The notes under the pieces are model-generated. The model saw nothing but the letters and a program-made list of their open reading frames with translations. It was not told where the DNA came from and searched no databases. Shown here in pieces: positions 8,501-17,344 of a DNA stretch of 28,897 nucleotides. The stretch is from Brachionus koreanus. Taxonomy: Eukaryota > Rotifera > Eurotatoria > Ploima > Brachionidae. The stretch covers positions 1,389,025 to 1,417,921 of the forward strand of contig PJRA01000555.1 in the NCBI GenBank assembly GCA_016987375.1. Reading direction: 5' to 3'. Made by a program: the position numbers and the translations under genes. Every line of letters starts with the position of its first letter. Positions within the stretch are counted from its first letter, which is position 1.

Positions 8501-11168
8501 AATAAATAGCATAAAAATTAAAAAAAAAAAAAAACTCATTATGAAAAAATTAAGTAAAAAAATTGAATAGTTAAAACTACAGTAGAATTAGGTATTAGTA
8601 TTAGAATCTGGGGCTATTTTAAGGAATAAGTCAATAGGTGAGATGAATTTTTGTTTGTCTATTTTATTGTAGTTTGAAATAAAACTTTTGTCAGCTTTTG
8701 TTAAATATTTTCTTGTGAGTAAGTCGACTATAAACGAAATTTTTAAATAATTTTGTGTATCTTTCCTCTAACATTTCAGTTCTAAGTGATTTATGGATAT
8801 CAGTTATTTTTGTTTTAATTGGATATTTAAAGTAATTCACAGTCAAAGTACTGTAAATCACGGTGTATGTAATCAGTTGTGTCATTTATTCCATTTTATT
8901 TAATTAACTAATAAACTTAAGCTTCAAATTATTGATATTCTTTGATTTTTTTTTGTAATTTTCAAGGTTCACACGTTTAATTTTTGAACACATAAGTCTT
9001 TTGTAATCAGTAAGCTTGTTGTTAAAACTGTTTATTGAAGTATATCCCAAATATGTGAATAGTTTCTATTATTTACAGTGACAATGTTTGGCTCAAGAAA
9101 GCTTTAAAATGTTTGAATGAATCAATCATTCTGAGAACGCAGGCGTGAGTGCTGGATTAAATTATATAACTCTTAAGCTTATATCTCTTTCATTTAATTT
9201 TTACAAATCTAATAAGTCATGTGGTTTAGTCACATGACATGTCTACACTTTACTTTAAAAATGCTTCAAAATCAAATATCCTGATTTAAAACATTTCATG
9301 AAAAATTTAATTTTTTGAAACGTTTAATTTAATTAATTTTTTTTTCTAATTTTAAAAAAAAAAAAAAAAAAACTTGCTTGATTTTTTCGGTATGATTGCT
9401 GTGAATGACGCAATATGCGATAACAAAGCTTGAAAATAGTCTGAATACCAGTCTTTCTTTCTTTGATGTCAATTTTAAATTTTAAAATTTTGAATATTTG
9501 TTGTAAAATATTTTGTTCACGCATCAATTTTTGTCTTTCTCGATTTGGTTTGTGCATAGTGACCTCAAACGGATCGATTGAATTGTCCGATTCAGTAACA
9601 AAGAAAACCAAATCGGAAAGCAAAGACTGTAGAGCTCGTCTATCATTGACTGCAAGTTCATAATTAAACATTCTTGTAGAATAGATGGCCAACATTTTAG
9701 CAGCATCGTTGGCAAAGTCCAAGTCTCTGACCTCAACAGTAGATACCGGAATCAGTTGAAATGCCTCGCGGTCTTCTTTTATCTTGGCACTACCAATTTT
9801 CCACATAATTGGCTTTTCCTCCTCTTTGTCTATGGGTATAGAGGTGCTATGCACCCATGTTTTTGTCTTCGAGTGCTTAAGTCTTATGTAGGAAGTGTTA
9901 GGAACAAATGAATCTTGCTGTGTAATGGTAGTTGTGTCATCTAACTGGAATAAAGTTGAACTATTGACACTTTTGGAGGTGACTAGTGAATAAACCGGCT
10001 CTGAATTGCCGCCTCGTAGCCTTGACCTCATCGAATCCTCAGTAGGATCATCGTCTATTTTGGCTGTAATGTACAAACCTGTGGTCAAATGTTTGAAGCG
10101 AATTAGATGCGACCATCTTGCAGCGCCGCCGCGACATGCATTTTGTCTTGCAACTTCAACTTCCCATAGTGCCTTGGACGAAGTTGCCGATGTAGCTGAC
10201 AATCGTCCAGTGCTTCTAATAAAAACTTGATAGCTATTTTTATACTCATCACATGTTAAATATTTTTCTTGTTCAGCATGAAACAATCTGATTACATCTC
10301 CCTTAAGAAATTTTTGTTTAAAAAAATTTCAAATAAATTTTTTCATAAAATCTTTTTTTTACACTTTTAAGATAATCTTTGAACTCTTCTTTGTGGCACA
10401 TGTACAACAAAACTTTCCAGCTGGTTTGTGAGTTCAAAAGATTGACCTCTTTGCATCCAGGATGATCACTTAATTCGGATTTACTAACATGCAGCGATTG
10501 CATTGCAACCAAAGAGTGAAGAACTATTTTGTCACCAATGACCACTTTGTCTCCAATTGACCTTAGTTTGTAGAATGGCTGAACTATGAACCAAGAGCCT
10601 TCATTGCCAATCGAGTCCAAATAGACTCTCATGGCATTTTTTTCCACGTGAGCTGAAAGTTTTTTGTTCACAGTCAAATACTTATTGCTTTTTATGTGAA
10701 GAAGTTGTATCACAGTACCATACTGAACGATTGTATCAGTTTCTAATAATTTTTTAGTCTCAGATTGATTTTGTTTTTTTTCCAAATTAGCCGCATGCTG
10801 AAAATAAAAAGCAAGCTTTTTTTTTTGGTTCAAATAAATATTTGACTTACTTGAAGTTTTTTGAGGACTGATTCGTCAAAAACCGGGTTGAACTGTTGCT
10901 TGGAAGAAAGAGCGTTTGAATTCTGGCGAAATTGCTTCCAATATTGCCGCTGGGCCGAGTACCGATGTTGAGGTATCACTTTGAACAAGCAATCACGGAA
11001 TTTGCTCGGCGGTTTTTGTTGATCGCCTGACAATGGCTGAACGATGCATCGAGTGTCCACTAGACCTAGCGAGTTTATGAATCCATTTACGGGCCCCTCA
11101 GCGTACAATGATACTACATCGCCCATGTGCAAAAAATTTGACACTGCATTATCACTGGCCAAGTTCAT
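579..11168 (-). CDS. ITPR: Inositol 1,4,5-trisphosphate receptor, N-terminal two thirds (partial, 11 exons)
   Basis: IP3-gated calcium channel of the endoplasmic reticulum. Exons on the minus strand: 11168-10851, 10797-10363, 10301-9378, 7440-7145, 7086-6655, 6575-5944, 5891-5713, 5659-5318, 2588-1272, 1207-785 and 727-579. All junction phases agree and the joined frame is 5,447 bp (about 1,815 residues) with no stop. The order matches animal IP3 receptors throughout: suppressor/MIR region, IP3-binding core, RIH and regulatory solenoid. The transmembrane channel and C-terminus are absent and must lie left of the window. The start is the ATG at 11166-11168, 11 residues before the conserved SNFLHMGD block; an upstream in-frame TTG at 11180 is not needed. 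Introns are 52-64 bp, except for two of about 2.7 and 1.9 kb filled with transposon debris. The absence of ryanodine receptor SPRY repeats and the IP3-pocket residues separate it from ryanodine receptors. Five-prime UTR exons cannot be excluded. Confidence 0.96.
971..997 (-). other. Candidate PKA phosphorylation site in IP3R (RRRSSVASS)
   Basis: Residues about 1696-1704 read RRRSSVASS, a strong basophilic-kinase consensus (RRxS). It sits where mammalian type-1 IP3 receptors have RRDSVLAAS, a known PKA target. Position and surrounding sequence both match, but phosphorylation itself is inferred. Confidence 0.65.
3055..3600. repeat. Possible non-autonomous DNA element with imperfect inverted ends
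   Basis: The left side carries ATCAAAACATAGAA and further AACATAGAA motifs (about 3062-3140). The right side carries the reverse complements TTCTATGTTTTGAT and TCTATGTT (about 3508-3585). Together they make an imperfect inverted pair roughly 450 bp apart. The interior is AT-rich and non-coding. The similarity is limited and the sequence is low in complexity, so this may be coincidental or a very old element. Confidence 0.35.
3972..4240. repeat. Long inverted repeat (hairpin, about 110-bp arms)
   Basis: The left arm (3972-4080) and right arm (4131-4240) are reverse complements at roughly 90 percent identity. They include the perfectly paired blocks CATACAAAACTTCCAGTAC and ATTCTGCAGATGAAACAAAG. 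A 50-bp loop separates them. A 21-bp palindrome (GTGAAACAAC-T-GTTGTTTCAC, 4070-4090) overlaps the inner end of the left arm. No open frame has meaning here. It looks like a foldback or MITE-type element; as part of the IP3R pre-mRNA it would form a long stem. Confidence 0.85.
4340..4830 (+). pseudogene. Degraded mariner-family transposase relic
   Basis: The plus strand reads [12 protein letters not shown] around 4378-4415 (first catalytic Asp region), [18 protein letters not shown] around 4632-4690 (second catalytic block, with the aspartate before NARP lost) and [11 protein letters not shown] around 4738-4775. These three blocks in this order are diagnostic of mariner. Reading them needs several frame changes and in-frame stops interrupt them, so the copy is dead. 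It lies in the opposite orientation to the host IP3R gene and directly beside the hairpin at 3972-4240. Confidence 0.8.
5318..7440 (-). CDS. ITPR: IP3 receptor exons 4-8: alpha-solenoid / RIH region
   Basis: Exon 4 opens [11 protein letters not shown] and contains [20 protein letters not shown]. Exon 5 ends with the block [14 protein letters not shown]. Exon 6 contains [18 protein letters not shown] and [14 protein letters not shown]. Exon 7 contains [15 protein letters not shown] sequence, and exon 8 opens [20 protein letters not shown]. These follow the order of mammalian IP3 receptors closely. Exons are separated by introns of 58, 79, 52 and 53 bp. A Ser/Thr-rich, poorly conserved insert lies in exon 6, roughly residues 840-900. 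The exon 4 donor is an unusual AAA|gttgag, but it is the only GT in the short intron that restores homology (ILIKTK|LEFH), so the junction is well supported. Confidence 0.94.
7590..7760 (+). pseudogene. Short mariner transposase scrap
   Basis: The segment ATTACTTGCGATGAGAAG (7660-7677) matches the ITCDEK block of mariner transposase. The following AAAATCAATGGTTGG...CTCAACCAACTCAGC resembles the corresponding parts of the copies at 4340 and 26942. About 170 bp is recognisable and no frame is intact. Confidence 0.6.
8300..8530 (-). repeat. LINE 3'-end-like repeat, copy 1
   Basis: The stretch from about 8335 to 8490 is similar in the same orientation to 16020-16155. Both share a GTCGGTTGGAATGGAGACTTAG-type core (GGCCGGTTGCAATGGAAACTTAG in copy 2), then CTTTCAGCCACAT and GTTGAATTTTAAATTTAGCTGTGAATTTTACC. 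Read on the minus strand it runs into a tetranucleotide AAAT tail (about 8325-8290), as expected for the 3' end of a minus-strand LINE. Family assignment is an inference. Confidence 0.6.
9378..11168 (-). CDS. ITPR: IP3 receptor exons 1-3: suppressor domain and IP3-binding core
   Basis: Exon 1 (residues 1-106) and exon 2 (107-251) carry the N-terminal beta-trefoil with the conserved [19 protein letters not shown] and GNEGSW blocks. Exon 3 (252-559) opens with [13 protein letters not shown] and carries the binding core. IP3-contacting residues known in mammalian receptors are visible: the RSTGR loop (residues 280-284; mammals have RTTGR), the [11 protein letters not shown] helix (arginine at 505, close to mammalian Arg504) and the YRK triplet at 555-557 (mammalian 567-569). 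Ligand binding is therefore very probably retained. Exon 1 ends in a perfect GTAAGT donor; exon 3 ends at a GC donor (CAA|gcaagt), the only choice that keeps the frame. The 54-bp and 61-bp introns are T-rich on the acceptor side. Confidence 0.96.
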
Positions 11169-11438
11169 TATATATTTCAAACTTATTTATTTTAAAAACT
11201 ATTTTAATTTTCTAAAAATGCTATACAATTGTGAAAAAATTAATTTTGAAATTTTTTAACATTTAAAATTTCAAAAACAAATTTTTTTTTTAAATTTTTC
11301 TCTATATTTTCCTTATTATTTTTTTATTTTAAAATTTAATAAAATAATAAAGCAAAACAAAATTTTATTTTTAATTTATTATTCGATATTAGATAAAATA
11401 TGATTGAGAAAATTTTTTTCCTTTTCTTTTAAATTAAA
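11169..11438. promoter_or_regulatory. IP3R 5' flanking region
   Basis: About 270 bp of extremely AT-rich sequence with many A and T runs lies upstream of the IP3R start codon. It presumably contains the 5' UTR and perhaps the promoter or a 5' UTR intron. No individual site stands out. Confidence 0.3.
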
Positions 11439-11657
11439 TTAAATGACTGAATGATAATGAAAAAATGATAGGAATGGTTTGTCTGGGTTGATAGTTGCTT
11501 GTGCTGACGCTTTGATTCTTAATTTTTTAAGCAGGCGCCTCTCAGAATACTTTTTGTTTCTAGCTCTTCTTCTTTGTCTTCTTTCGTCAATTTGTCTTTC
11601 TCTAGTGTCCCATGCATTATTATTTAATAAAAAAAAATCTCCGAGATCTTTCGGAAG
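11439..11657 (-). CDS. Unidentified Arg/Lys-rich open frame, 72 codons, no ATG
   Basis: This minus-strand frame runs from a TAG (which could serve as a splice acceptor, TTTAG) to a TAA at 11441-11439. The middle is strongly basic (WDTRERQIDERRQRRRARNK, then SERRLLKKLRIKAS) and predicts an extended helix. It lacks a start codon, so it would be an exon or a fragment. It lies between the 3' tail of a LINE and the IP3R start. It is not IP3R sequence by homology, but it could be an upstream exon, a LINE ORF1 scrap or chance. The hydrophobic plus-strand frame in the same interval is its complement. Confidence 0.3.
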   Translation of the reverse strand, partial: LPKDLGDFFLLNNNAWDTRERQIDERRQRRRARNKKYSERRLLKKLRIKASAQATINPDKPFLSFFHYHSVI

Positions 11658-11666
11658 CTAAACTTT

Positions 11667-12983
11667 TAATAATAATTATAATAGTTAATATTCTACGGTC
11701 AAGTTTAGCTTAACTAAACTGACAAAGCAGGAAGACTAACGTTATTTTTTTGTTTCTACCGACATTGTCCAGTCTGTTTTTGAACTGTTTGATCGAACTT
11801 GCGGTGACAACCGACGTTGGCAGCACATTCCATTTGTTCACTACTCGTCTTGCTTCACACTTTGTTAAATGAAATGATCAAATCGACAACTGCGTTAAAA
11901 AAGCCAACAACATGCTTGGTATGCTTAAGAAAACGTTCGTGTTTTGGCTAATATGCTCAATCGTTTTTGCAGTTTTACAAAACATACGTTAGACCGCATC
12001 TAGAATACTGTGCATCTGCCTGGAATCCTTATTTAAAGAGAGGATACCAAGCATGTTGTTGGCTTTTTTAACGCAGTTGTCGATTTGATCATTTCATTTA
12101 ACATTTGAGTTTGTTGTTCACCATTACACCAATATCGCGCTCAGTAGTATCTTGTCAATGTCATCTTGAATTAGCATTTGATCACTTGTATTTCTAATGA
12201 CGCTAATCAATTTGATGTCATCCACAAACAGCTTGCAAAAGTGACTCACTAGCTCTGGTAAATCATTTATGAAGATCAGGAATGGCAACGGTCCAAGAAC
12301 TGAACTTTAGGGAACCCCACTTAGCAAATCAACCCAATCAGATTCATACTGACCTATTACTACTCTCTGTTTCCTATCTTGTAGAAAATTTTCGAGCCAC
12401 GCCAAAAGCTAACCGGTAAATCCGTAGCTCTTTAACCTGATCTTTAGTAGCTTATGCGAAACGCAATCAAACGCCTTCGAGAAATCTAAAAATACTACCA
12501 CAGCACTGAATCCTGTATTCAAGGCCTCAGTAAACTTTCTAGCAAGTTGGTTACACAGGATTTACCACGAATAAATCCATGTTGATGAACAGAAAGTAAT
12601 TTGTGTTCCGATAAATGCATTACCATTTCATCTCTTATTAGCTTCTCCATTATTTTTATTAATATCGATAAAAGCGATATTGGACGGTAGTTTTCAGGAT
12701 TTGTTTTATCACTTTTCTTCTTGTATACTCGAGTAACATTTGCTCTTTTCCAACACGCTGGTATCATACTAGACTCGTACGATAATTTAAACAAAAAAGA
12801 CAGCGGTTCACATAATAAATCACTGCATTCTCTAAGTACATAAGGATGAATGCCATCGGTACCCATTGATTTGTTTCTGTCTAGCTCATCAAGTCTCTTT
12901 TTTGTAGCAGCTGGACTGAAGACCAAATCTGGATTTACTATGCAATCTACTGGAGCTCTCAGAGGAAACTTTGGTTCACTATT
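11667..12983 (-). pseudogene. CR1/jockey-type LINE reverse transcriptase, 5'-truncated and rearranged
   Basis: The minus strand reads RT fingers and palm: RNKSMGTDGIHPYVLRE, IPACWKRANVTRVYKK, ENYRPISLLSI, HQHGFIRGKSC, then FLDFSKAFDCVSHKLL and the catalytic FVDD (about 12215-12229). In-frame stops (after YGFTG and within GVP*SS) and frameshifts kill it. About 60 codons seem missing after DDIDKIL. The C-terminal CEARRVVNKWNVLPTSVV is at 11862-11760, and a 3' UTR ends in an ATT-rich tail near 11670. The piece 11863-12043 is inverted within it. It lies between the convertase and IP3R genes in their orientation. Confidence 0.92.
11863..12103. repeat. Perfect 60-bp inverted repeat inside the LINE
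   Basis: Arms 11863-11922 and 12044-12103 are exact reverse complements, separated by 121 bp. The left arm and spacer encode LINE protein on the plus strand (CVKKANNMLGMLKKTF, then YKTYVRPHLEYCASAWNPYL). The right arm encodes the same KKANNMLG segment on the minus strand. An internal stretch has therefore been inverted with duplication of one edge. Confidence 0.95.
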
Positions 12984-13126
12984 TACTCAAGATATTTGAA
13001 TTCATATTGATATTTTAATTTTTATTTTGTCCAAATGTGAAAGAAAAACTATGTTTTTTAAAATAATAATTTTTTTTAATAGATTTTTTATTTAAAATTT
13101 ATTAATAAATTTGGTAAAAAATATAT

Positions 13127-16100
13127 TCAAATAGAAAAAAGCATAAAAATAAGCAAATACATTTGAGTATAGTAATTAAATTCAAATCTAACAGACACAG
13201 ACTTGATAATTTTAGACGAGTACTTAAATTCAAGAATAGAAGAGCGTTCACTAGACGGTATGAATTTACCATCACGCATCAAATCACCACTAGTCATCTT
13301 GTATTCGTAAGAATCGTCCAAATAATCTTCGTCATCATCATCATTTGCATAGTTATCATACAGACTATTTTCCTTTAGAAATTGAGTCATATAATCCCTA
13401 TTCGAATTGAGCTCGTCATAGTCATTTTTCATGAGGCTATTGTCAAAAAAAAATTTGCTCAAATCGGACATTTTTGTAGTTGTTTGACTTGTCTGCAAAT
13501 TGTTCAAGTGCAATTTTCTGTTCTCATCCGTACCATGAGCTTTTCTGTTTTTGTGCTCTTGATTTTGTACATTTGGCAAAAAAAATTTTTCGCCTATTTC
13601 TTGGCTTTTAACAGACTGGCTTTGCTGCAAATTTTCAGCAGATCGTTTTTGCGGACTATCTTTTGTTCCGTACAAAATTAAATTCAAATTTATATAAGTA
13701 GCTAGAACAAACAAACAAATAAATAAATTCAAATTTGGATTATTTATTTTCTTACTATTTTTAGCGTTGTTTTTTATCTCAATGGTCCAAGTGCCGTGCG
13801 GAACTTCGCCCCACATGTGCACACTGGTGAATGGCCACTTGTTGAAGCTCTCGGCCGATTGATCAAGCATTCGACGGTCCAAAAGCGTTGAATTAGTTCC
13901 CATCGGACTTTTCAAATACACAACCACTGTTCCTCTTGAATTCGACTGAACACTGATCACTGCTTGAACGTGTTCTAAATAATTTATTTCATTGTTAGTG
14001 CCTTTGCATCCCGAGCTGTACAGCTCAATGACCAGTCTGTCTCCTTTGGGAATCAGTCTATGAAAAAAAATAAAATTTACAAAAATTTCAATTTTAATAT
14101 TTTCAAATAAATTATAAAAAAAAAACTTATTTTATTTTATTAAATTAAATTACATTGGTCTTTGATGATGTCCATTAGGAGAAGATTCAATGACACATTT
14201 TCGTTGATTAGGCACATTAATCCAGCTTTTTGCCAATTGAATCATAGCCAAAGCATCCATCATACCATAGCCAAATGAATGACTTACTTTTCGATTGGCA
14301 CCGTTCAGTTGCCAATCACCAGATGTTAAATTATCTGCTTTTGAAGTTTCGACAATGATGTGTTGAATGTCTCGCCAGCTAAGCTCGGCATTTGCTTCTA
14401 GTGTAAGAGCAATAATGCCGGCAGCAAGAGGCGCCGAAGCAGAAGTGCCCGTATGGGCCTCGGTACAGCTTTTTCTCAAATCGGTAGTAATTATTTGCCG
14501 TTCCTCATAGGAACCACTGCTAAATGTAGAGGCAAGAGTAGATGAACAGGCCTCTGAATACCAAGGTATATTTCCATTTTGTGTAGCACTGCTTATTGAG
14601 ATTGTGTATATGGAATTTGTGTAGCCATCACAATTACAATTGTCATCATCTTTGCCGCCATTTCCACTTGCCCACACATAAATAGAGCCAAGTCCACGTC
14701 GGCCATATCTAATTCCATCTTCTATGGCCTTGAGAGCCAAGAATCCGGGCCCATCGACTGTTTTTCCATCGTCGTCCGGGCCCCATGAAGCACTGTATAT
14801 GTCAATGTAGTCGCGATTGTAGCTCAAGGCTGTAGCTTCGACCAGATCTGTCACTTCGCCATCAAGCATACGTATACCGCCTATTTTCGAGTTGTAGGCT
14901 ACACCTACACTACACACTCGATTATCGGCCATAGCTGCAATCTCACCTGCACACCGTGTCCCGTGTCTTGGTATTCAAATAAGAAATGAAAATAAATTTT
15001 CCTTTTTAATTTTTTTCAAATACTTGTTATAGTTGTATCGGTCGTATCTAGGCCTAGGATCATTGTCACTGTCATTAATGTCCAAGCTTGCTCTTGGATC
15101 ATAGTTTTTTATTATGTCTGGATGGTCCCATTCAAGACCATCGTCCAATATGGTTACCACCACACCTTTACCTGTATAGCCCAATTCCCATGCTTCTTTT
15201 ATTCGCATTGAATTTGTGCTTGTCTCTTCAGAATTCTAGAAAAAAAATTGTTTTTTTTAAATTTTTAGCTTTTAAATAATATTTTTGGAAAAAAAATTTT
15301 GATAATCAATTTTTTCTTAGAATTTTAATTTTAAATTTTTTTACTCAAATAACTAAAAAATTTTTAATAAATAGATACATAAACTGTCCTTCGTATGTTA
15401 TTTTTATCCCTTTTATTTTAATTACTATTACATCAACCATGAGGTGTTTTCTGAATAAAAGCTATTATACAACTAATTATATTAAAATGATTTTAAATTT
15501 ATTTATTTATTTATTTTGTTTAAAATTTCATCTTGTCTCAAGATCCCGGATTCAGAAAGACTTAGGAATCTGGATTCAAAACGATTTAAAATGGCATTCT
15601 CAAGTTTGCTCACCAGCCTCAAAAGGCAACAGAATACTTGGTCAAGTTCTTCATGGTATTAATTTTCGGACACAGGTGGTCATTAAATTACTTTATACAA
15701 GTCTTGTTAGGCCTCTAAATATTGATCACATCAAATGGCAATCTCCACTCACTTTTTCAAGCAGAACTAAATGAGGTCATCCATACAAAATTAAAAGAGA
15801 AATAATCAAAAACTGTGCCCAAAGATACCACTTCTTGACAAACCGTGTATAGTAAATGGGTTGGCCTGGAATAAGTTGGGGTGGATGTAGTGAAAGCTCA
15901 ATCTAGTGATATTTTTAAAGCAAAAACAGACAAAAACTTTCATTATATTTTTTGCACATAATCTGTTGTCAGATTTACGCATTCTATGCGTTGCAATAAA
16001 CCACTATACTACTATACTAAATTATAATATGGATAGAGTCTAGGCCGGTTGCAATGGAAACTTAGACTTTCTTTTCAGTCACATGAAAATACTTTAGCTT

Positions 16101-17344
16101 GATTTGAACAAAATTGTTAAATTAGATTATAGTTAAATTTTAAATTTTGCTGTGAATTTGTCAAAAAAAAAGAATATTTTAGAAATTAAATAAGTTTAAT
16201 TTACTCAATCTGAAGAAGCGTTGGCTCGGTACAGAAAAAAAATTAAATAAATAAAATTTACTCCCTTAAAATAAAATAGTGACAGAACTGAATCAGAAGT
16301 AAATTGAAAAAAATTTTGAATTACGCCCCAATATCTATGGAGTGTATTCGGCGAACTTTTTTATTCAAGTAATTTTTTGGTGTATGTCAAATGTTAATTG
16401 ACTTAATAAATCATACAGCGTGAAAACATAAATTATTCACTTAAATTATTTGTTTGTAATAGAAAGCGATTAGTCTCGTAGCAATAGGTTAATTATTATG
16501 CTTTAAATCGAATTGTTCCGAAACAATTTACATTGTTTTTCTCATCGGAAAGAACAAACAGCCAAGAACAAATATAAACCTTTCATATTTAATTAAAAAA
16601 TAAATAAACTTTTTTGTTGTTGTGTTGCCTTGTAAAAATTTAATAGCTGATTATCAAAATTTTATTATTCTTTTAGTAAATAAAGTTTTAAAAAAATTGT
16701 ACACTTACAATGTACCAAAGTTTGGGCCACATTGGGTCATTGAACATAAGACCGTCTTTAATTTTGTCTTTAGCCTCCAAAAATTCTCTCTTTTGCTGAT
16801 ATTTGAAAAAAATACTCGGCTCAAAGTCGATAAAGTCCCGTTTGACGCGCTTTTTGGGCGTCTGCTCCTGCACCCATTCAACACTTGGGTCCGATTCAAG
16901 TAGCCTGACCTCGGCTTCATCTGTTGGACTCATCAGATCACGCTTCGACTTGGTCATACGCGCATCATTTGCCTCATTGTTAATGCCCTCAAAATTCACT
17001 TCATAGCCCATCTTGTGCTCGAACAGAAAATAGTTCGAATTTTTAAACACCTAACAAGTCATATGTTTAAAAAAAAGAGAAATTTTTTTATTTAAAAAAA
17101 AAAAAACTACTTTTTTGATCAATTTAAGATGGTATTTGTTCGCAATGTGTCTAGCTCTTTGCCACCCACCCCTCACTCTGACTACAAATTGACTGACATT
17201 GTGAACGACCAAATGAGAATCGTCTACATTGGAATTCGATTCGTTTGCACTAAATATTGTTGGTGAAATTCGCTCCGATCTTACTTGACTAGAACTTATG
17301 TACACTAGTAAAAAACTAATCAAAAGAATTATTTTGTAAATCAT
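13127..17344 (-). CDS. Furin/PC1-like proprotein convertase (subtilisin family S8B), six exons
   Basis: Calcium-dependent serine endoprotease that cleaves precursors after paired basic residues in the secretory pathway. Exons: 17344-17111, 17050-16709, 15235-15024, 14966-14154, 14057-13756 and 13701-13127; all phases agree, giving 825 residues. Order: signal peptide (residues about 2-20, [14 protein letters not shown]), prodomain ending in KKRVKR|D (Arg149), catalytic Asp in [13 protein letters not shown] (about 223), His in KHGTRCAGE (264), oxyanion Asn in ASGNGG (about 365; PC2 has Asp), Ser in [13 protein letters not shown] (about 438), then a P domain ending NLNLILYGT. No Cys-rich repeats follow. 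The tail has KRSAE, an acidic run ([11 protein letters not shown]) and a 13-residue hydrophobic end. The lack of a Cys-rich region recalls PC1/3, while the catalytic core is equally furin-like, so the paralogue is undecided. More 3' exons cannot be excluded. Confidence 0.95.
13702..13755 (-). other. 54-nt intron, length 3n and stop-free, in the convertase P domain
   Basis: It begins GTAAGA and ends GTTCTAG after a T-rich tract, so it is a standard intron. Splicing joins [16 protein letters not shown], matching the end of the P domain in furins. Without splicing the frame stays open and adds 18 residues, largely hydrophobic ([10 protein letters not shown]). Confidence 0.85.
15541..16014 (+). 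pseudogene. LINE reverse transcriptase C-terminal fragment with 3' tail
   Basis: The plus strand reads [32 protein letters not shown] and [10 protein letters not shown], then after frame changes [19 protein letters not shown] and [10 protein letters not shown]. These are the C-terminal blocks that follow the reverse transcriptase in CR1/jockey-type LINEs. It ends in a decayed CTA-rich tail (about 15998-16014). The left part is truncated, and stops and shifts make it non-functional. It lies antisense within the convertase gene. Confidence 0.8.
16020..16180 (-). repeat. LINE 3'-end-like repeat, copy 2
   Basis: Similar to about 8335-8490 over some 140 bp in the same orientation. The shared core is around GGCCGGTTGCAATGGAAAC, followed by a run ending in TGCTGTGAATTT. 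It abuts the CTA tail of the preceding plus-strand LINE, so two LINE ends of opposite orientation meet here. Confidence 0.6.

Larger units (their letters stand above)
7441..9377 (-). other. Large IP3R intron 3 with GC-AG ends and repeats
   Basis: The donor is GCAAGT at 9377-9372 and the acceptor TTTAAG at 7441. It contains a mariner scrap (about 7590-7760), an unrecognised 60-codon plus-strand frame (about 8018-8200), a LINE-tail-like repeat (about 8300-8530) shared with 16020-16180, and otherwise AT-rich filler. I see no further IP3R coding sequence. Confidence 0.8.
15236..16708 (-). other. Convertase intron 2 with LINE insertion
   Basis: About 1.47 kb between exon 2 (ending KLWYI, GTAAGT donor) and exon 3 (starting [10 protein letters not shown]). 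It contains the plus-strand LINE fragment at 15541-16014 and the LINE-tail-like repeat at 16020-16180. The remainder (16190-16700) is AT-rich with nothing recognisable. Confidence 0.8.

Noticed and set aside
9372..9373. GT donor a few bases inside the GC-AG intron
   Set aside because: It would leave the frame and stop a few codons into exon 4, breaking the match YRKNQ-E-IAKQFG.
579..11168. Ryanodine receptor as an alternative identity
   Set aside because: The N-terminal block, the IP3-contact motifs ([16 protein letters not shown]) and the absence of SPRY/RYR repeats match IP3 receptors.
11479..11661. Hydrophobic plus-strand frame, apparent membrane peptide
   Set aside because: It is the complement of an Arg-rich minus frame, and codons complementary to AGA/AAG give Ser, Leu and Phe. 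No support as a gene.
13127..17344. PC2 as the convertase identity
   Set aside because: The oxyanion residue is Asn (ASGNGG), whereas PC2 has Asp; the DGLEW and [10 protein letters not shown] blocks fit furin/PC1.
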